A stretch of DNA of 64,000 nucleotides from Microvelia longipes. Taxonomy: Eukaryota > Arthropoda > Insecta > Hemiptera > Veliidae. The stretch spans positions 13,448,038-13,512,037 of the forward strand of contig JACMZG010001908.1 in assembly GCA_018340805.1 (NCBI GenBank). Direction: 5' to 3'. The translations under genes and the position numbers were made by a program. Below the pieces are notes generated by a model. That model was not told where the DNA came from. It did no database searches and saw only the letters and a list, made by a program, of their open reading frames with translations. Within the stretch, counting starts at the first letter, position 1. Every line of letters begins with the position of its first letter. Shown one piece after another: positions 48,298 through 58,767 of this stretch.

Positions 48298-48900
48298 ATA
48301 ACAAAGCTGCAGCTGTTGCATGTTCCTATTATTACAACAAAGTTGAAGCCGTGTTATATGTTCCTGTTATTATATCAAAGCACAACCGTGTTGTATTATC
48401 TTATTACTTAAACAAAGCTGAAACCGTATTATATATTCCTATTATTACAGTAAAGCTGCAACTATGTTATATAATCCTATTACTACTACAAACCTGCAAT
48501 CGTGTTATATAATCCTATTACTACAACAAAGCTTCAACCGTGTTATGTAATCTTACTACTACAAAGCTTCAACCGTGTTTTATATTTATATTATTACAAC
48601 TAAGCTAAGCTGCAGCCGTTTTATATGCTCCTGTTATTATATCAATACTGCAACTGTGCTATATAATCTCATAACTAAAACAAAGCCGCAACTGTGTTAT
48701 GTGTTCCTTCTATTACTACAAAGCTGCAACAGTGTTCCATTTATTACTACAAAGCTGCGATTGTGTTCCATTTATTACTACAAAGCTACAATTGTGTTCC
48801 ATTTAATACTACAAAGCTGCAACTGGGTGATGTGTTCCTTTTATTACAACAAGGCCGCAAAAGTGTTATATGTTCCTATTATTACATCAAACCGATTACC
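48298..48900. repeat. Tandem repeat of about 33-42 bp units, about 16 copies
   Basis: Units follow ATTACTACAAAGCTGCAACC, GTGTTATATGTTCCT. The 5' copies are heterogeneous (about 36-42 bp). The 3' copies from about 48715 to 48820 are shorter (about 33 bp) and more alike, so the array grew most recently at that end. Plus-strand frames with repeated YYKA/TTKL strings are repeat products. Confidence 0.93.
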
Positions 48901-49781
48901 GTTGTCATTCAGAATTCGTAGGGACTCATGGGAACCTTATCTTTATTGACTTTATTTACACCTTTTATTATGTTTTATTTTTTCTTTGAATTTTCCGTCG
49001 AATGTTTCTCTATAGTTTTTACAAATAACAAATATTCTCATACTTTATCATATTTTCTGTTGCCATGAAGGCAGACTTAATTCTTATGCCATAATATGAC
49101 ATAAAATGTGTCATATTTCATTATGACCCAATCTTTGTTAACCCTTCTTAAAAATGATATTGGTTGCAATGCGGCATAAATAATGCTGTAAAATTATATT
49201 AGTTTGCAGGCTTAAATTCCATTCAAGATAAACTCGATTTTCTTCACATTTGTCTGAAAAAACGTTCAGCTTGAAGTTTATTGTTATCTGCAGTCGGTGT
49301 TTCATTATTTAGTTTTCTGGCTATTAAGTTTTTTCCTCTCAATGGTTTCTTATTTCTAAAAGCTATTTGAGTTTTTATTGTTGACGGGCTTTTCCGTTTC
49401 TTGCTCTGCATTGTCCCTCTTTAAGTAAAGTTTTTTTTTTGAGGTTTTTGGAGGGTGTCCAAGGATATAAGGAGTTTAGGATGTGAGGGGGGTGGAGGGG
49501 AGGTAATAGAGAAAGAGGTTTGACCCTTGTTTTTCATTCTCTTTTCTCCAGCCTTTAATTCAATTTCATTCTTATTTTGTGCTAAAGTTTTTTTTTTCTC
49601 TTAATAATTTGATTTAAAGGAAAAACTAGCTGCTCAAATTACCCTTATTTATAAGTTATATGTATTGAAATTTTTACTGTAAAGAGCTACGGAAACAAAA
49701 TTAGATTACTGCAAAATTGTAATAGCTTTTGTAATTGCAATTATTTTTTGCATATTTAATAAAAAATAAGGATATCGGATG

Positions 49782-49784
<3 letters not shown>
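48901..49784. other. AT-rich stretch with no recognised feature
   Basis: Short G-rich (49488-49505) and T-rich runs only. Confidence 0.5.
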
Positions 49785-49833
<49 letters not shown>

Positions 49834-49860
49834 TATATTATATATTATATATATATATAT
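49785..49860. repeat. (AT)n microsatellite
   Basis: TA run followed by CTGTGTGTGTGTG, leading into H copy E. Confidence 0.95.
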
Positions 49861-49861
49861 C

Positions 49862-50030
49862 TGTGTGTGTGTGCTGTGTAAGTCGGAATTATCGTCATGG
49901 ATCATCCAAGTAGATGGTAGATAGCAAGCTAAATCGAATAAAACCGGTTTTAGTTCAATCAGACCACATATGTGTGTGTTTAAGATACTTGCGTTGCTTA
50001 GGTATGTCACTATTGGGTTTAATGGTGCTA
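49862..50030 (+). mobile_element. H-family element, 5' fragment (copy E)
   Basis: AAGTAGATGGTAGATAGCA, AGCTAAATCGAATAAAACCG and TTTTAGTTCAATCAGACCAC match the 5' part of H (GGTAGACGGCTAGCTGAATC, then AATTTCAGCTCAATCGAACC) at moderate divergence. Confidence 0.55.
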
Positions 50031-50079
50031 ACAAGTAAGTTAGAAAGATAATACTAGTAGTCTATCGGCTTTTTATTCT

Positions 50080-50166
50080 ATAATTGGGGATTACTTCTGA
50101 CGGTGCTCAAGGCTGGAGTTGAAACCAAGCCACGGACTGCAAGTGCTGTCAAAACCCAGCCACCTC
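50080..50166 (-). mobile_element. Possible tRNA-derived SINE, third type
   Basis: The minus strand reads GGAGGTGGCTGGGTTTTGAC, AGCACTTGCAGTCC, then TTGGTTTCAACTCCAGCC and GAGCACCGTCAGAAGTAAT. The first part can be read as a decayed A box (TGGCTGAGTGG-like) and the later part as a B box (GGTTCGAATCC-like) at tRNA-like spacing. No target-site duplication was found. Confidence 0.45.
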
Positions 50167-50249
50167 CTAGGCTGGGATGCAGTTAGGCCTCCGTTTCTGT
50201 GGTATAGAGTATTAAGTATGCGAGAATAATTACTAATTAGTATATTTGT

Positions 50250-50873
50250 CAGGGTTTCGAACATAATCATCGAAACCCTTATATTTGCTGTAGAGCGTCT
50301 GTCTGTCCGATTTCACATCTCCGGAACTACGATAGCTAGAAAGTTAAAATTTGGTACACAAGTGTAACCTTTTTATCCAACAACAGGAAAATTTGTCGAT
50401 TTATGAGCAAATGCGCACATTCGCAAAAAATAAATATTTTTTTAAGAATTTTCAAAATTGCATATACACGCACGCGCAAAAGAATATTTTTTAAATAATG
50501 TGGGGTATCAAATTGTAGGTATTGATGGGTAGAACACAAATATGTATTACATTTTCAAAATGGCGACCATTTAACCTGCCAAAAATATCAAAAAATGGTT
50601 GTCCCCCCCCCCCCAACTAACCCATAAGATGCAGCCCAAAGAATATAAAAAAAAATGTTTAATAAAAGCCCTATATGGGCCATTGAAATTCTTTGGATAA
50701 AAAGTGTCAAAAGTTAATTTTAGCCGTTTCAAAATTTCTCATAAAAATAAATATTTTTTTTTAAAAATCATGTGGGGTATCGAATTGTAGGTATTGATGG
50801 GTAGAACACAGATATGCATCGCTTTTAAAAATGGCGACCATTACACCCACCAAAAATATCAAAAAAAGTTTAA
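50250..50873 (+). mobile_element. Hairpin-led element with internal direct repeats
   Basis: It starts with a 10-bp stem hairpin (AGGGTTTCGA...TCGAAACCCT, about 50252-50280), then GCGTCTGTCTGTCCGATTTC, ATCTCCGGAACTACGATAGC and AAGTTAAAATTTGGTACACA. Two direct repeats of about 105 bp (50494-50599, 50767-50873; ATGTGGGGTATC, AATTGTAGGTATTGATGGG, AAATGGCGACCATT) are spaced by about 273 bases. No frame. Its order of motifs parallels the R head although the sequences differ. Confidence 0.7.
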
Positions 50874-52072
50874 TATTAATAATATCTTAATATTAATATT
50901 AGGATAAAATATTATTGCTTTATTCCTTTACAAATTCTTTGTTTGCTATTGCAATATTAGTCCTCATATTCATTAGTTATGGGAAAGTTTTAAGTTTAAT
51001 CTAAAATATATACTTTTTTCTTTAAGTCTGAAAATACTCTTAGTTTTTATGTAGCCAAAGAGAAAATATATTTTCGTTTCATATAAATTAAAATTATTTT
51101 CATAACAAAGTTCGATTTGATTAAAACCAAAATAAAACTAAATTAATATATATATATTAAGTATACTTGGAATCACCTCTGAATAATAAGACTCGAGTCT
51201 TTTGCTGAGAGAGGGGGTTAATGTCTAAAATTTTATTTTATTTTGAATAGTACGGTTATCCACAGTGATAACATAAGAGTTGCCCTCGCTTAACTTTTTT
51301 ATGTATTAGTTGTTTGTTTTAAAGTTTTTGTTCAAATATTTATAATATTTAACATAAAGAGAACAATATAATATCGCTCCTTTGTGTACGTTTTTTACCT
51401 TCATTTCTGTATTAAAATATATTTAGATCAAAATTTATTTAAAAGGAAAATTCTCAAGTTTTCTTTACACCTAGATGAGTTATATTTGAATTCATTTATA
51501 CACTTTTTTCTTCCTCGCGTACTTACTAAGACACACCTACAAGCACACTCTCTTCCTTTTGTATACACACTAACACACTGTGTTTTATCCAATTAAAATT
51601 GTTTTATTCCCATTGGGTTTATATTAAACATATCTTTTAATTACAGTCGTTATATTATTCAGACTCTCGTTTATTTGTTTATTTTTAGACTCTGTTTAGA
51701 CTTTATATTATATTACGCGGTTAAGAGTATTTATAGCTCACACAAAAAACATAAAGACACTCTTTGTTCTTAATTAATAACGAATATAAGGATACTAAAC
51801 TCTTTCCTTTCGCCTGAAATAAGAACACCAAATTTGGATTGGTTATAATTTATACTTCTATACAGTTGGATTGAAAATTGGTTTGTTTCTTGTTTAGACC
51901 CGGACTAGCATCGAAAGCTATGGTCAACTTGTGTCACCAAATTTCATTCCTATGGATCAGTTCCGTTATAAGTTACTTGTATAAAACATCCCATAGTTAG
52001 CTAAAATTCGCTAAAACGCAAGGTACCATGTTGATGGAATTGCCTAGGATACCATGTATAAGTAAACAATCT
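50874..52072. other. AT-rich stretch with no recognised feature
   Basis: Nothing specific seen. Confidence 0.5.
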
Positions 52073-52239
52073 GGTAGGGGTACCTCGGGAACTTGTTCTC
52101 ATCACATCGGATTCACTACGCTCATCCTCTCATCTTCGTCCTCAGATAGCAAATAAATCTGTTTCAATCTCAGCAATCTCCTATCTAGGCTCTGACCATG
52201 CTTGATGTTACTTAACTTTTATGATTCAACAATAATCTG
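52073..52239 (-). mobile_element. R-family 5S-like plus tail unit, shortened
   Basis: Minus strand: ATCATAAAAGTTAAGTAACA, TCAAGCATGGTCAGAGCC and AGATAGGAGATTGCTGAGA (5S-like, 52164-52229), one mini-hairpin block, GGATGAGCGTAGTGAATCCG, GATGAGAACAAG and GAGGTACCCC. One of the two tail blocks is deleted. Confidence 0.75.
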
Positions 52240-52824
52240 AAACCAAATTTCCTAACCAATAAGTTCTACCCACTTTTCTTAGTTATTATTTGCAAATCAT
52301 TTCGGGTTTTATCCCCTTGGGTAACGAGTATATACTTGATAATGGTCATTATTGTATTGAGAAAATACTTTACAGTGTATCGACAACTTTAAAAATCTTG
52401 ACAGCTCAGTTTAGGCACCACCGATTCTAAAAAAAAAATCCCTACAAAAATGCAGCGGGGAAAAAACTTTGTAAACAAATCAGGTTATGTTACCCGTGTT
52501 TTCTTGGCGATGTTTCTACATTTCTTTTGTGTAATTTTATTATTTAGGAAGTATGCAAATGTGGAAAAAAATGAATTGTGAAGGAAAATAATAAACACAA
52601 GAAGAACCACAAACGAAGTGAAAGAATGCCGGGAAGGAGGTTATTTCCCTACAGGGGTTATGGGAGTAGGGAATTTTTTTTCTCTTTCAAGAGAGGGGTT
52701 GGCAGCGGCTTCTCTGATTGGTCGATCCCCAAAATGCTTATGACCTTGGGGATTTTTAAACTTAACGATACACTGTAATATATCGGTATTGTGCCGAGTG
52801 GTAAAGGAAAGGTATGGTCGAGTA
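52240..52824. other. Unclassified stretch, mildly GC-richer at 52620-52745
   Basis: It contains GGTTGGCAGCGGCTTCTCTG, ATTGGTCGATCCCC. No start, frame or TATA-type element makes a promoter call defensible. Confidence 0.35.
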
Positions 52825-53073
52825 GCGTATGGGGTACCTCGGAACTTTTCCTCAATATATCAGATTAGCTACGCTCATCCTCCCTGCTTCGGACTTGCTT
52901 CGCTCGTCCTCAGAATTACAGTTCGCCACATTTATACTGCAAAATGCTTTCGGACTCGCTTCGCTCGTCTTCAGATAGTAAATGTATCCGTATCATTCTC
53001 CGTGCAATGCTCCTCAATTTTGATGATGAGGAAATCCTCATTTCCTATGGTATAAATGAAGAAAAGTAAAAAT
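52825..53073 (-). mobile_element. R-family element, head joined to tail
   Basis: The minus strand starts with a reduced head (TTTTACTTTTCTTCATTTAT, ACCATAGGAAATG), jumps to a 5S-like remnant (53030-52996) and continues into a full tail with GCGAAGC cores at 52897-52903 and 52958-52964 and GGTACCCCATACGC at the end. Confidence 0.82.
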
Positions 53074-53270
53074 GGTTTAACTTTTTTTGTTGATTGCAAA
53101 CTTTTCCTAAGTTTTATTTTACAATTTCTTTTCTTTTTATTACTAATATTAATATTAATTCATTCATTTTTAATTCATTTTAATAATTGATTATGAATTA
53201 ATTAATAATTAAATCTAGAAAAACTAAAATTTATTAACAATTATTAATTTTTAAGAATTTCAATAATTCT

Positions 53271-54054
53271 TTTTACTTTTCCTCATTTATACCGTAGGTA
53301 TATAGGAAAAGTATTGTGTTAGCAAAAAAAATCCGAAACCGGGATGAAACCGGAATTATCCGTTTCAGGTGTTTTAAAGGCATCTTGAGTGGTTTTCTTA
53401 AACTTTTGTGTCTGTAGCTCCTAGTGTATTCATGCTATAGAGTTGAAACTTCGTACAAAAATCAGTCTACGCTTGTAGTTGTGCTATTAGGAAAATATTT
53501 TTTATGTCGTCATTAACTCGCAATATTGACTCAGCAAAAATTTTGAAAAATCATCAAACGCGGAAAAATAATGTGATCGGATTGAGATTTAGCACGCATT
53601 TGGTTATGCATAAGACTAACATATGCTTCAAGTTTCATCTCATTATCAGCATTAGTTCAACTTTTATGAAATGACTTGTGTGCGTTTTGAAAAATTTTAA
53701 AAAAAATCAGGAAATGAGTTTAAATAATGGAGTTTAAATTTGGTACAAGTGTTTATCTTTACGTAATAAATAAGTACACTAAGTTTCGTTTTAATACAAC
53801 AAGTATAACCATGATTTTTGTTTAAAAAAATCAGCATTGAGCTAGGTCAGTGCTGTATTGGTGACCGCTGAGAATGATGAACGGATGCTATTCCTATCTG
53901 AAGACGAGCGGAGTGAGTCCAAAGACATGTTGCAGTATAAATTTGGTGAATTGTATATTTTGAGGACGAGCGAAGCGAGTCCGAAGCAGGGAGGATGATC
54001 GTAGCGAATCCGATGGGATGAGAAAAAGTTTCGAGGTATCCCGTACCTGATTTT
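53271..54054 (+). mobile_element. R-family element, best complete copy (about 784 bp)
   Basis: Order of parts: head hairpin (CTTTTCCT, TATACC-GTA-GGTATA, AGGAAAAG); ATCCGAAACCGGGATG; CCGTTTCAGGTG; GTAGCTCCTAGTG; GAGTTGAAACTTCG; TCGTCATTAACTCG; TGACTCAGCA (53527-53536); AGCATTAGTTCAAC; AAATTTGGTACAAGTG; 5S-like segment (53818-53880, box C TTGGTGACCGCTGAGAATG); tail block 1 (ACGAGCGGAGTGAGTCC); tail block 2 with GCGAAGC (53970-53976); GATCGTAGCGAATCCGATG; GAGGTATCCCGTACCTGATT. The first ACTTTTCCTCATT is mirrored by an ATGAGAAAAAGT near the 3' end, a 12-13 bp subterminal inverted repeat. No protein frame. Confidence 0.92.
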
Positions 54055-55060
54055 CACAAGATAGAATGATGCCTATAACAATGATTCTTGAAAAAAAAAA
54101 CAATAGCAATAAACATTAATAGTTTTATTGTTTCATACAATAATATAACAGAGGTTGGGGGTTCTTCATCACCCTCTAATGTTTCAGGGGGGCCGCACCT
54201 AGTGTATAACAATTAGCCTATATCCCCTTGCCCATAGCAATGTAGCAATATTTTTAAATTGTTCGACATTATAAACGCGTCCCTCGTTGTAAATAATTTT
54301 TTTTCTTTATTAGATCTACTCCTTTATTATTGCGGGGCCTTTAATTTAATTCGATCTATAAATAATTTTTTAACTGTACTATTCAGTAGTGAATACTAGA
54401 TAGCATTTATATTGATTTAATTTTTATAATTCTTTACTAAGGTTTCAATGCTAGAGTGTAGGTTTTAGAATTAGGCATATAAGGGAATATCGACTGCGTC
54501 CCTTGAGGCAAATCCCCGGTTATGTGTCCAACCTCAGTGTGAGAGTGTGGCGCCCCAACACGATGTCCGTGTGGAAACTTTCAGTCCCACCGGGGCATCG
54601 TCAGCGTTTCCACTGTCAAACTGGCTTTGGCTTCTTTCCTTCCACATCCCTAATTTTTTATTCATGCTTTATTTATAACTCTCCTTTACACTTTCTACTT
54701 AGCTTGCAGAAAAAAAGTATTGGTTTTTTTTTATTCTATTTTTATCAGAATTGAAATAGAGGTTTTAGAATCACAAGTTCAATTTGTAGTTACTTATTTA
54801 CAAATGGACTGGCGATGTTTCGATTCAATATCTGTGGCATACAATTCAATTTAGTAGATTGCTGTTGTTTCTGATAATTTAAGCTGTTCAAGTTAACTCA
54901 AGATCAAGGCTGAACTTTATCGATTCAGCCCATCAAGTAAGTACTTAGTACACAGGCAGTGGTAAGGAACAGGAGAAACTTGTTGTGGTTTCTACTGGAG
55001 AAACTTAATTCTTCCTTAATTGCGCTGACTTATTAAATAAAGGCTACTCCCCTCTAAGTA
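54055..55060. other. AT-rich stretch with a GC-richer patch
   Basis: 54490-54640 is GC-richer. CCACCGGGGCATCGTCAGCG and CTGGCTTTGGCTTC faintly resemble the F-family signature; not strong enough to call. Confidence 0.4.
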
Positions 55061-55500
55061 GTAGTAAGAAAGGTGGTGAGGCATTAAGCCAGGCAAACAG
55101 GGCGCATCGAGCCCTTTTTGCCAACCCCGTGCCAGACCAGCCACCCTGGACTACAGAGGCTAATATCGGTAGTCATTTCCCCAGATCTTATATCAGGTAA
55201 ACATCTCCTCACCGTAGAATCCTAAGATCTTCATGGATGTATATGGTATATGGATCTTAACCATCCATATACCTTACACTCTCTTAGAAAGTGAAAAGCA
55301 GAGTCCTCTTCCTTCTGACACTTGGGACAAATTGAATTGTTTGACATACCTAGTTTCTGGAGGTGATTATTAAAATGGTGGTGGCCAGTTAGGATCCCAA
55401 CCATTAATCTTAAGGAGTGCTCCTCTCCAAACTATGCATTAAATTTACGTCGGTTACCATTAAATTTAAGTAGCTGGAGGTGTAGACTTTTATTTCTTCC
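55061..55500 (-). pseudogene. Non-LTR retrotransposon (LINE) ORF2 C-terminal fragment
   Basis: On the minus strand a frame reads KSLHLQLLKFNGNRRKFNA, an in-frame TAG (55432-55434), then FGEEHSLRLMVGILTGHHHF and NNHLQKLGMSNNSI, leading into CPKCQKEEDSAFHFLREC. The GILTGH stretch (55381-55398) and the C-x2-C-x8-H-x4-C knuckle (55276-55329) are hallmarks of the region after the RNase H domain in Jockey/R1/I/LOA-type LINEs. A TGA at 55231-55233 breaks the frame; a shifted frame then resumes with ILGFYGEEMF, as expected for the continuing C terminus. The part from 55230 down to 55061 (GGCAAAAAGGGCTCG and others) is probably 3' end and untranslated sequence. The fragment has no reverse transcriptase or endonuclease and is dead. 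Confidence 0.85.
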
Positions 55501-55571
55501 TTTTGTAACCGGCTAAGCGACTGTCATCTTCCAAAGTGCGCATTAAAATTAATTTCATAGCGCGCTCAGCG

Positions 55572-55625
55572 TGTTTTCTCAACGGAAACACGAATTCTAA
55601 AGGAAATCCGCCCGGCATGCGGACA
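55572..55625 (+). repeat. X-family short dispersed repeat
   Basis: ACGGAAACACGAATTCTAAA, GGAAATCCGCCCGGCATGCG, GACAACC; third member of the block seen at 30770 and 40990. Confidence 0.65.
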
Positions 55626-56779
55626 ACCATTTTTGTTGCAACAGTCGTTTAAATTGGTTGCGACGAGTAATCTAAATTAAGTGATAAGATCAAAGTGTTA
55701 AATATTTTTTTTTTTTAAATTTTATTTATTGAATAAAAGTGTGACGTTAGTTTGAGCTCAACGAAATGTTTGCGTTTTTCTTTGATTTGCGAATGTGTAA
55801 TTTACATTACATTTTACTGGTTGAGAGTAACCGAGTACATGACTCAAACTGCACATTATTTTGCAATGTTTTCAAATATTTTTTATCAATTAATTATTAT
55901 ATGAAACCCATTTACAAATTATTATTTTTAGCACACATTCTAACAATGTATTTCATCATCTAATGACTTTTTCCTATTTTCTTTTTCAATCTTCTAAAAG
56001 TAAAAGCTTTGTAATTAGAAAAACAATTTTTCTGGTTGACCAGAGAAAAATATTGCGGGTAAACCAAGCATTTCCTAAATTAAAAACTTAAAAGGATGGG
56101 AAAAATAATTTAATCTAAAAACGTGATGTAAATGAAGTTGACTGGGATTGTTTCTCTTAATTCGACTAAATTTAATTTAGTCGAATTTAGTTTTAAATTT
56201 TATTTAAAAATTTAAATTAAATTTATTTAAATAATTTAAAACGAATTTAAATTTTAGTTTAAAATTTAATTTAAATTTAAAGCTCTTAAATTCAAAGCTT
56301 TTTCATTTACTCTTACATTATTAAACTAATCTTTTGCTTATCAAATATAATTTATTAAATTTAATGTCCAAGAGCCGGACCTCAAAAAATGCGTGACTCA
56401 ATTTGCACTGCTTTTCACCAAATTTGTCTAAAAATATAGCTAATGTCAGGAATGTCATGAAACTAAAAATATATGTCTTGTAATTGTCATATGATGTCAA
56501 ATATAAGTCAGTCGTTTCAAAGAACCCAAAGTGTGTTTTTTTAGTGCTTTAAAGGCGACCTAAAACAGGACTTTTTTTTAAGAAATTAAAAAATGTCCAG
56601 AAGCAGGAATTTTTAGAAATTAATTCTCTCTTTTCCGTTAATGACATATTACCGCCCTCACCAATAATCTTGGCTTGCATGGCCCTTACCGCAAAAAATA
56701 CAAACTATCTCTTTTTTGATTGTATGACGTTATTTGACGTATAGATCAATAATAATTTAGCAAAAGTATATTTTATTTC
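55626..56779. other. AT-rich stretch with a palindromic patch
   Basis: Around 56160-56190, TCGACTAAATTTAATTTAGT then CGA is a palindrome embedded in a long run made almost only of TTTAAATT permutations (56150-56290). No gene seen. Confidence 0.5.
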
Positions 56780-56851
56780 TGAACCTCTGACCTCTGTGGT
56801 GCCAAAGATCAATAAAAATACTGACGCTCTAAAAGCCTTGACCAGACCACG
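56780..56851 (-). mobile_element. tRNA-derived SINE head (S2 subfamily), truncated
   Basis: The minus strand reads CGCCTCCGTGGTCTGGTCAA, GAGCGTCAGTATTTTTATTG, TTTGGCACCACAGAGGTCAG, the S2 head including its central hairpin region. The body and 3' part are absent. 56852-57449 shows nothing recognised. Confidence 0.7.
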
Positions 56852-57449
56852 GAGGCGTCTAAAAACAGTAATAATAAGTGACAATTTGTAAAAATAATAA
56901 CCTTAAATAAGGCATTATATCCATATTTTTAAATTTAATTACAAAATTAATTATTTTTATTTAATATTCGTTTAAAGTACTTTTATATAGTATGTCATTA
57001 TTATGTTTTAGTACCCATTACTTTTTATAAGTAATAATTTAATTACACGTTTATATTGTAATTATTATACTTTTATTTTCTTAATTAAAACTTTTAGAAT
57101 GTCGCTCTCAATCTCATTGACTTTTATGAGTACGAATATAAGTCTGAAGGGAAAATAAATTTTGATATTTGTTATTTATTGAAATACATTATTCATTTGT
57201 TGATGTTAACAAGGCAAGTTGGTGAGTGATCGATTCTATGTTGTTATCGTAATGAGATGTCATCTCTTTATCTCCAATATTTCTTAGTCCCAATCTGTCC
57301 AATCTCTGGGAGTTTTCTATAATCCCATCTTGTCCCCTTAAAGCCAGCGGATCCAGAGAGGTCTCAGTGTCTCAAGAACGGGGTTAGCCAGTGATAAATG
57401 AGATGTTTTTAGTGAAATGTAATACTGATGTTTAAATCAGTTTTTTCTT

Positions 57450-58080
57450 TTTCCTCGATGGGGTGAGGCTGTGATTTATTCCCATCCATCAGGATTTTCC
57501 AAGTCGTGTCCCAACTACAGCTTTCTAATTTCCTTAGACCTCGCTCTTCATCTACTCCCCCCCCCCCTGTTTCCTTCTCATCCTCTCCATCCTTTTTTCA
57601 CTGCTCGTTTCTTTTATCTTTGTCTCTCCTCCATTCCTCCCTTTATCTCTTTCTTCTCATCACTATCTCATTTTTCCATTCCACTCTATAGCTCTCTTAC
57701 TCCTTTAGTTCCCTTCGTTTAAGCATTTATTATTCTTTTTTATTTTTACCTTTTCCGTTCCTCCACTCTATTTTCATCTTTTCTCCTCTCTCCTGCTTTT
57801 TCTATTCATCTATTTTTTTAGTTTTCCTTGCATCTCTTCTCCTTTTGTCATTTCCGTCTTTTTGCATTTCTCCTTTCTCTTCCCCTATTCTATCCTCCTT
57901 TTTATATCTTTATTTTCTTTTCCATCCTTTTCACACCTTTTTCAGTCTACCTCTCTCAATTCCTATCCTTCATACACCTTCTTTTTCCTTTTTATTCCTT
58001 AAACACTCTTTCCTTACTCACCTCTCTCTCTATGTCATTTTCAACAAGAATAAGATTTATACTTCTCTAATTTTCTAAAG
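57450..58080. repeat. Long polypyrimidine tract, about 600 bp
   Basis: The plus strand is overwhelmingly C and T (TTCCTTCTCATCCTCTCC-type sequence), with a C9-10 run at about 57557. Leucine/serine/phenylalanine/proline-rich frames here are compositional. Such tracts can adopt triplex (H-DNA) structures; that is inference. Confidence 0.85.
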
Positions 58081-58767
58081 ATCTATTTTTCATTTATTAC
58101 ACTAGCGTAGAAATAACTTCTGCTTGATTTATTGTTTATACAGCTTTTATGTGTGTATATTTGTTATTATATCTTTTCTTCGTGTTTTTTTGTTTAATTC
58201 TTGTACTTTTTGCAATATATTGAAAACGCACCTCTACATCTTCAATGCAACAATCAGTAAACCACAATTTTTGTAACAAAGGTTATATTTTTCGCCGATT
58301 AATTATAATCTAATGTTAGTTATCTATCTTTAATGTTGTTAGTAATCATTAATTGTGTAATCAATCTTAATACTTTAAGGTCAGTAAATATTCATATAGC
58401 CTATAAATAAAAAATTGAGGTATTTGGTGGTCAATGTAGGTGATGCATCCAACGTTCACTTCTATTGTGTGAGGAATCTGCAGGGATGTAGGACATCACT
58501 GGCACTTTTAAAGATCTACAAAACTAAACAGCTTTTGTAGAGTTTATTTGAATTTTGTATAACATAGTTTGTTTATATATGATGTTGTACATACCTGACG
58601 TATATGCGGAACATTTTCATTGACGCGTCACCTATAGACCTTAATCGTCATAGCAATGACCGTGAGAACCTCATTTAAAGCTTAGTTTATCTGCTATAGG
58701 TTGTTACCATAAAATGAATTTCTTAATGAGCATCAGACGTCTGAAGAATGGGTTCTTTTTTATTATT
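58081..58767. other. AT-rich stretch with an F-family half
   Basis: 58424-58510 carries outer F-type sequence (GGTGGTCAATGTAGGTGATG, GAGGAATCTGCAGGGATG, GACATCACTGGCAC) without a matching opposite arm. Confidence 0.45.

Noticed and set aside
53271..54054. R elements as Helitrons (3' hairpin, no obvious target-site duplication)
   Set aside because: The 3' end after the hairpin is GATTTTT and not CTRR, and the 5' end lacks a clear TC start; the hypothesis is not supported by what is visible.
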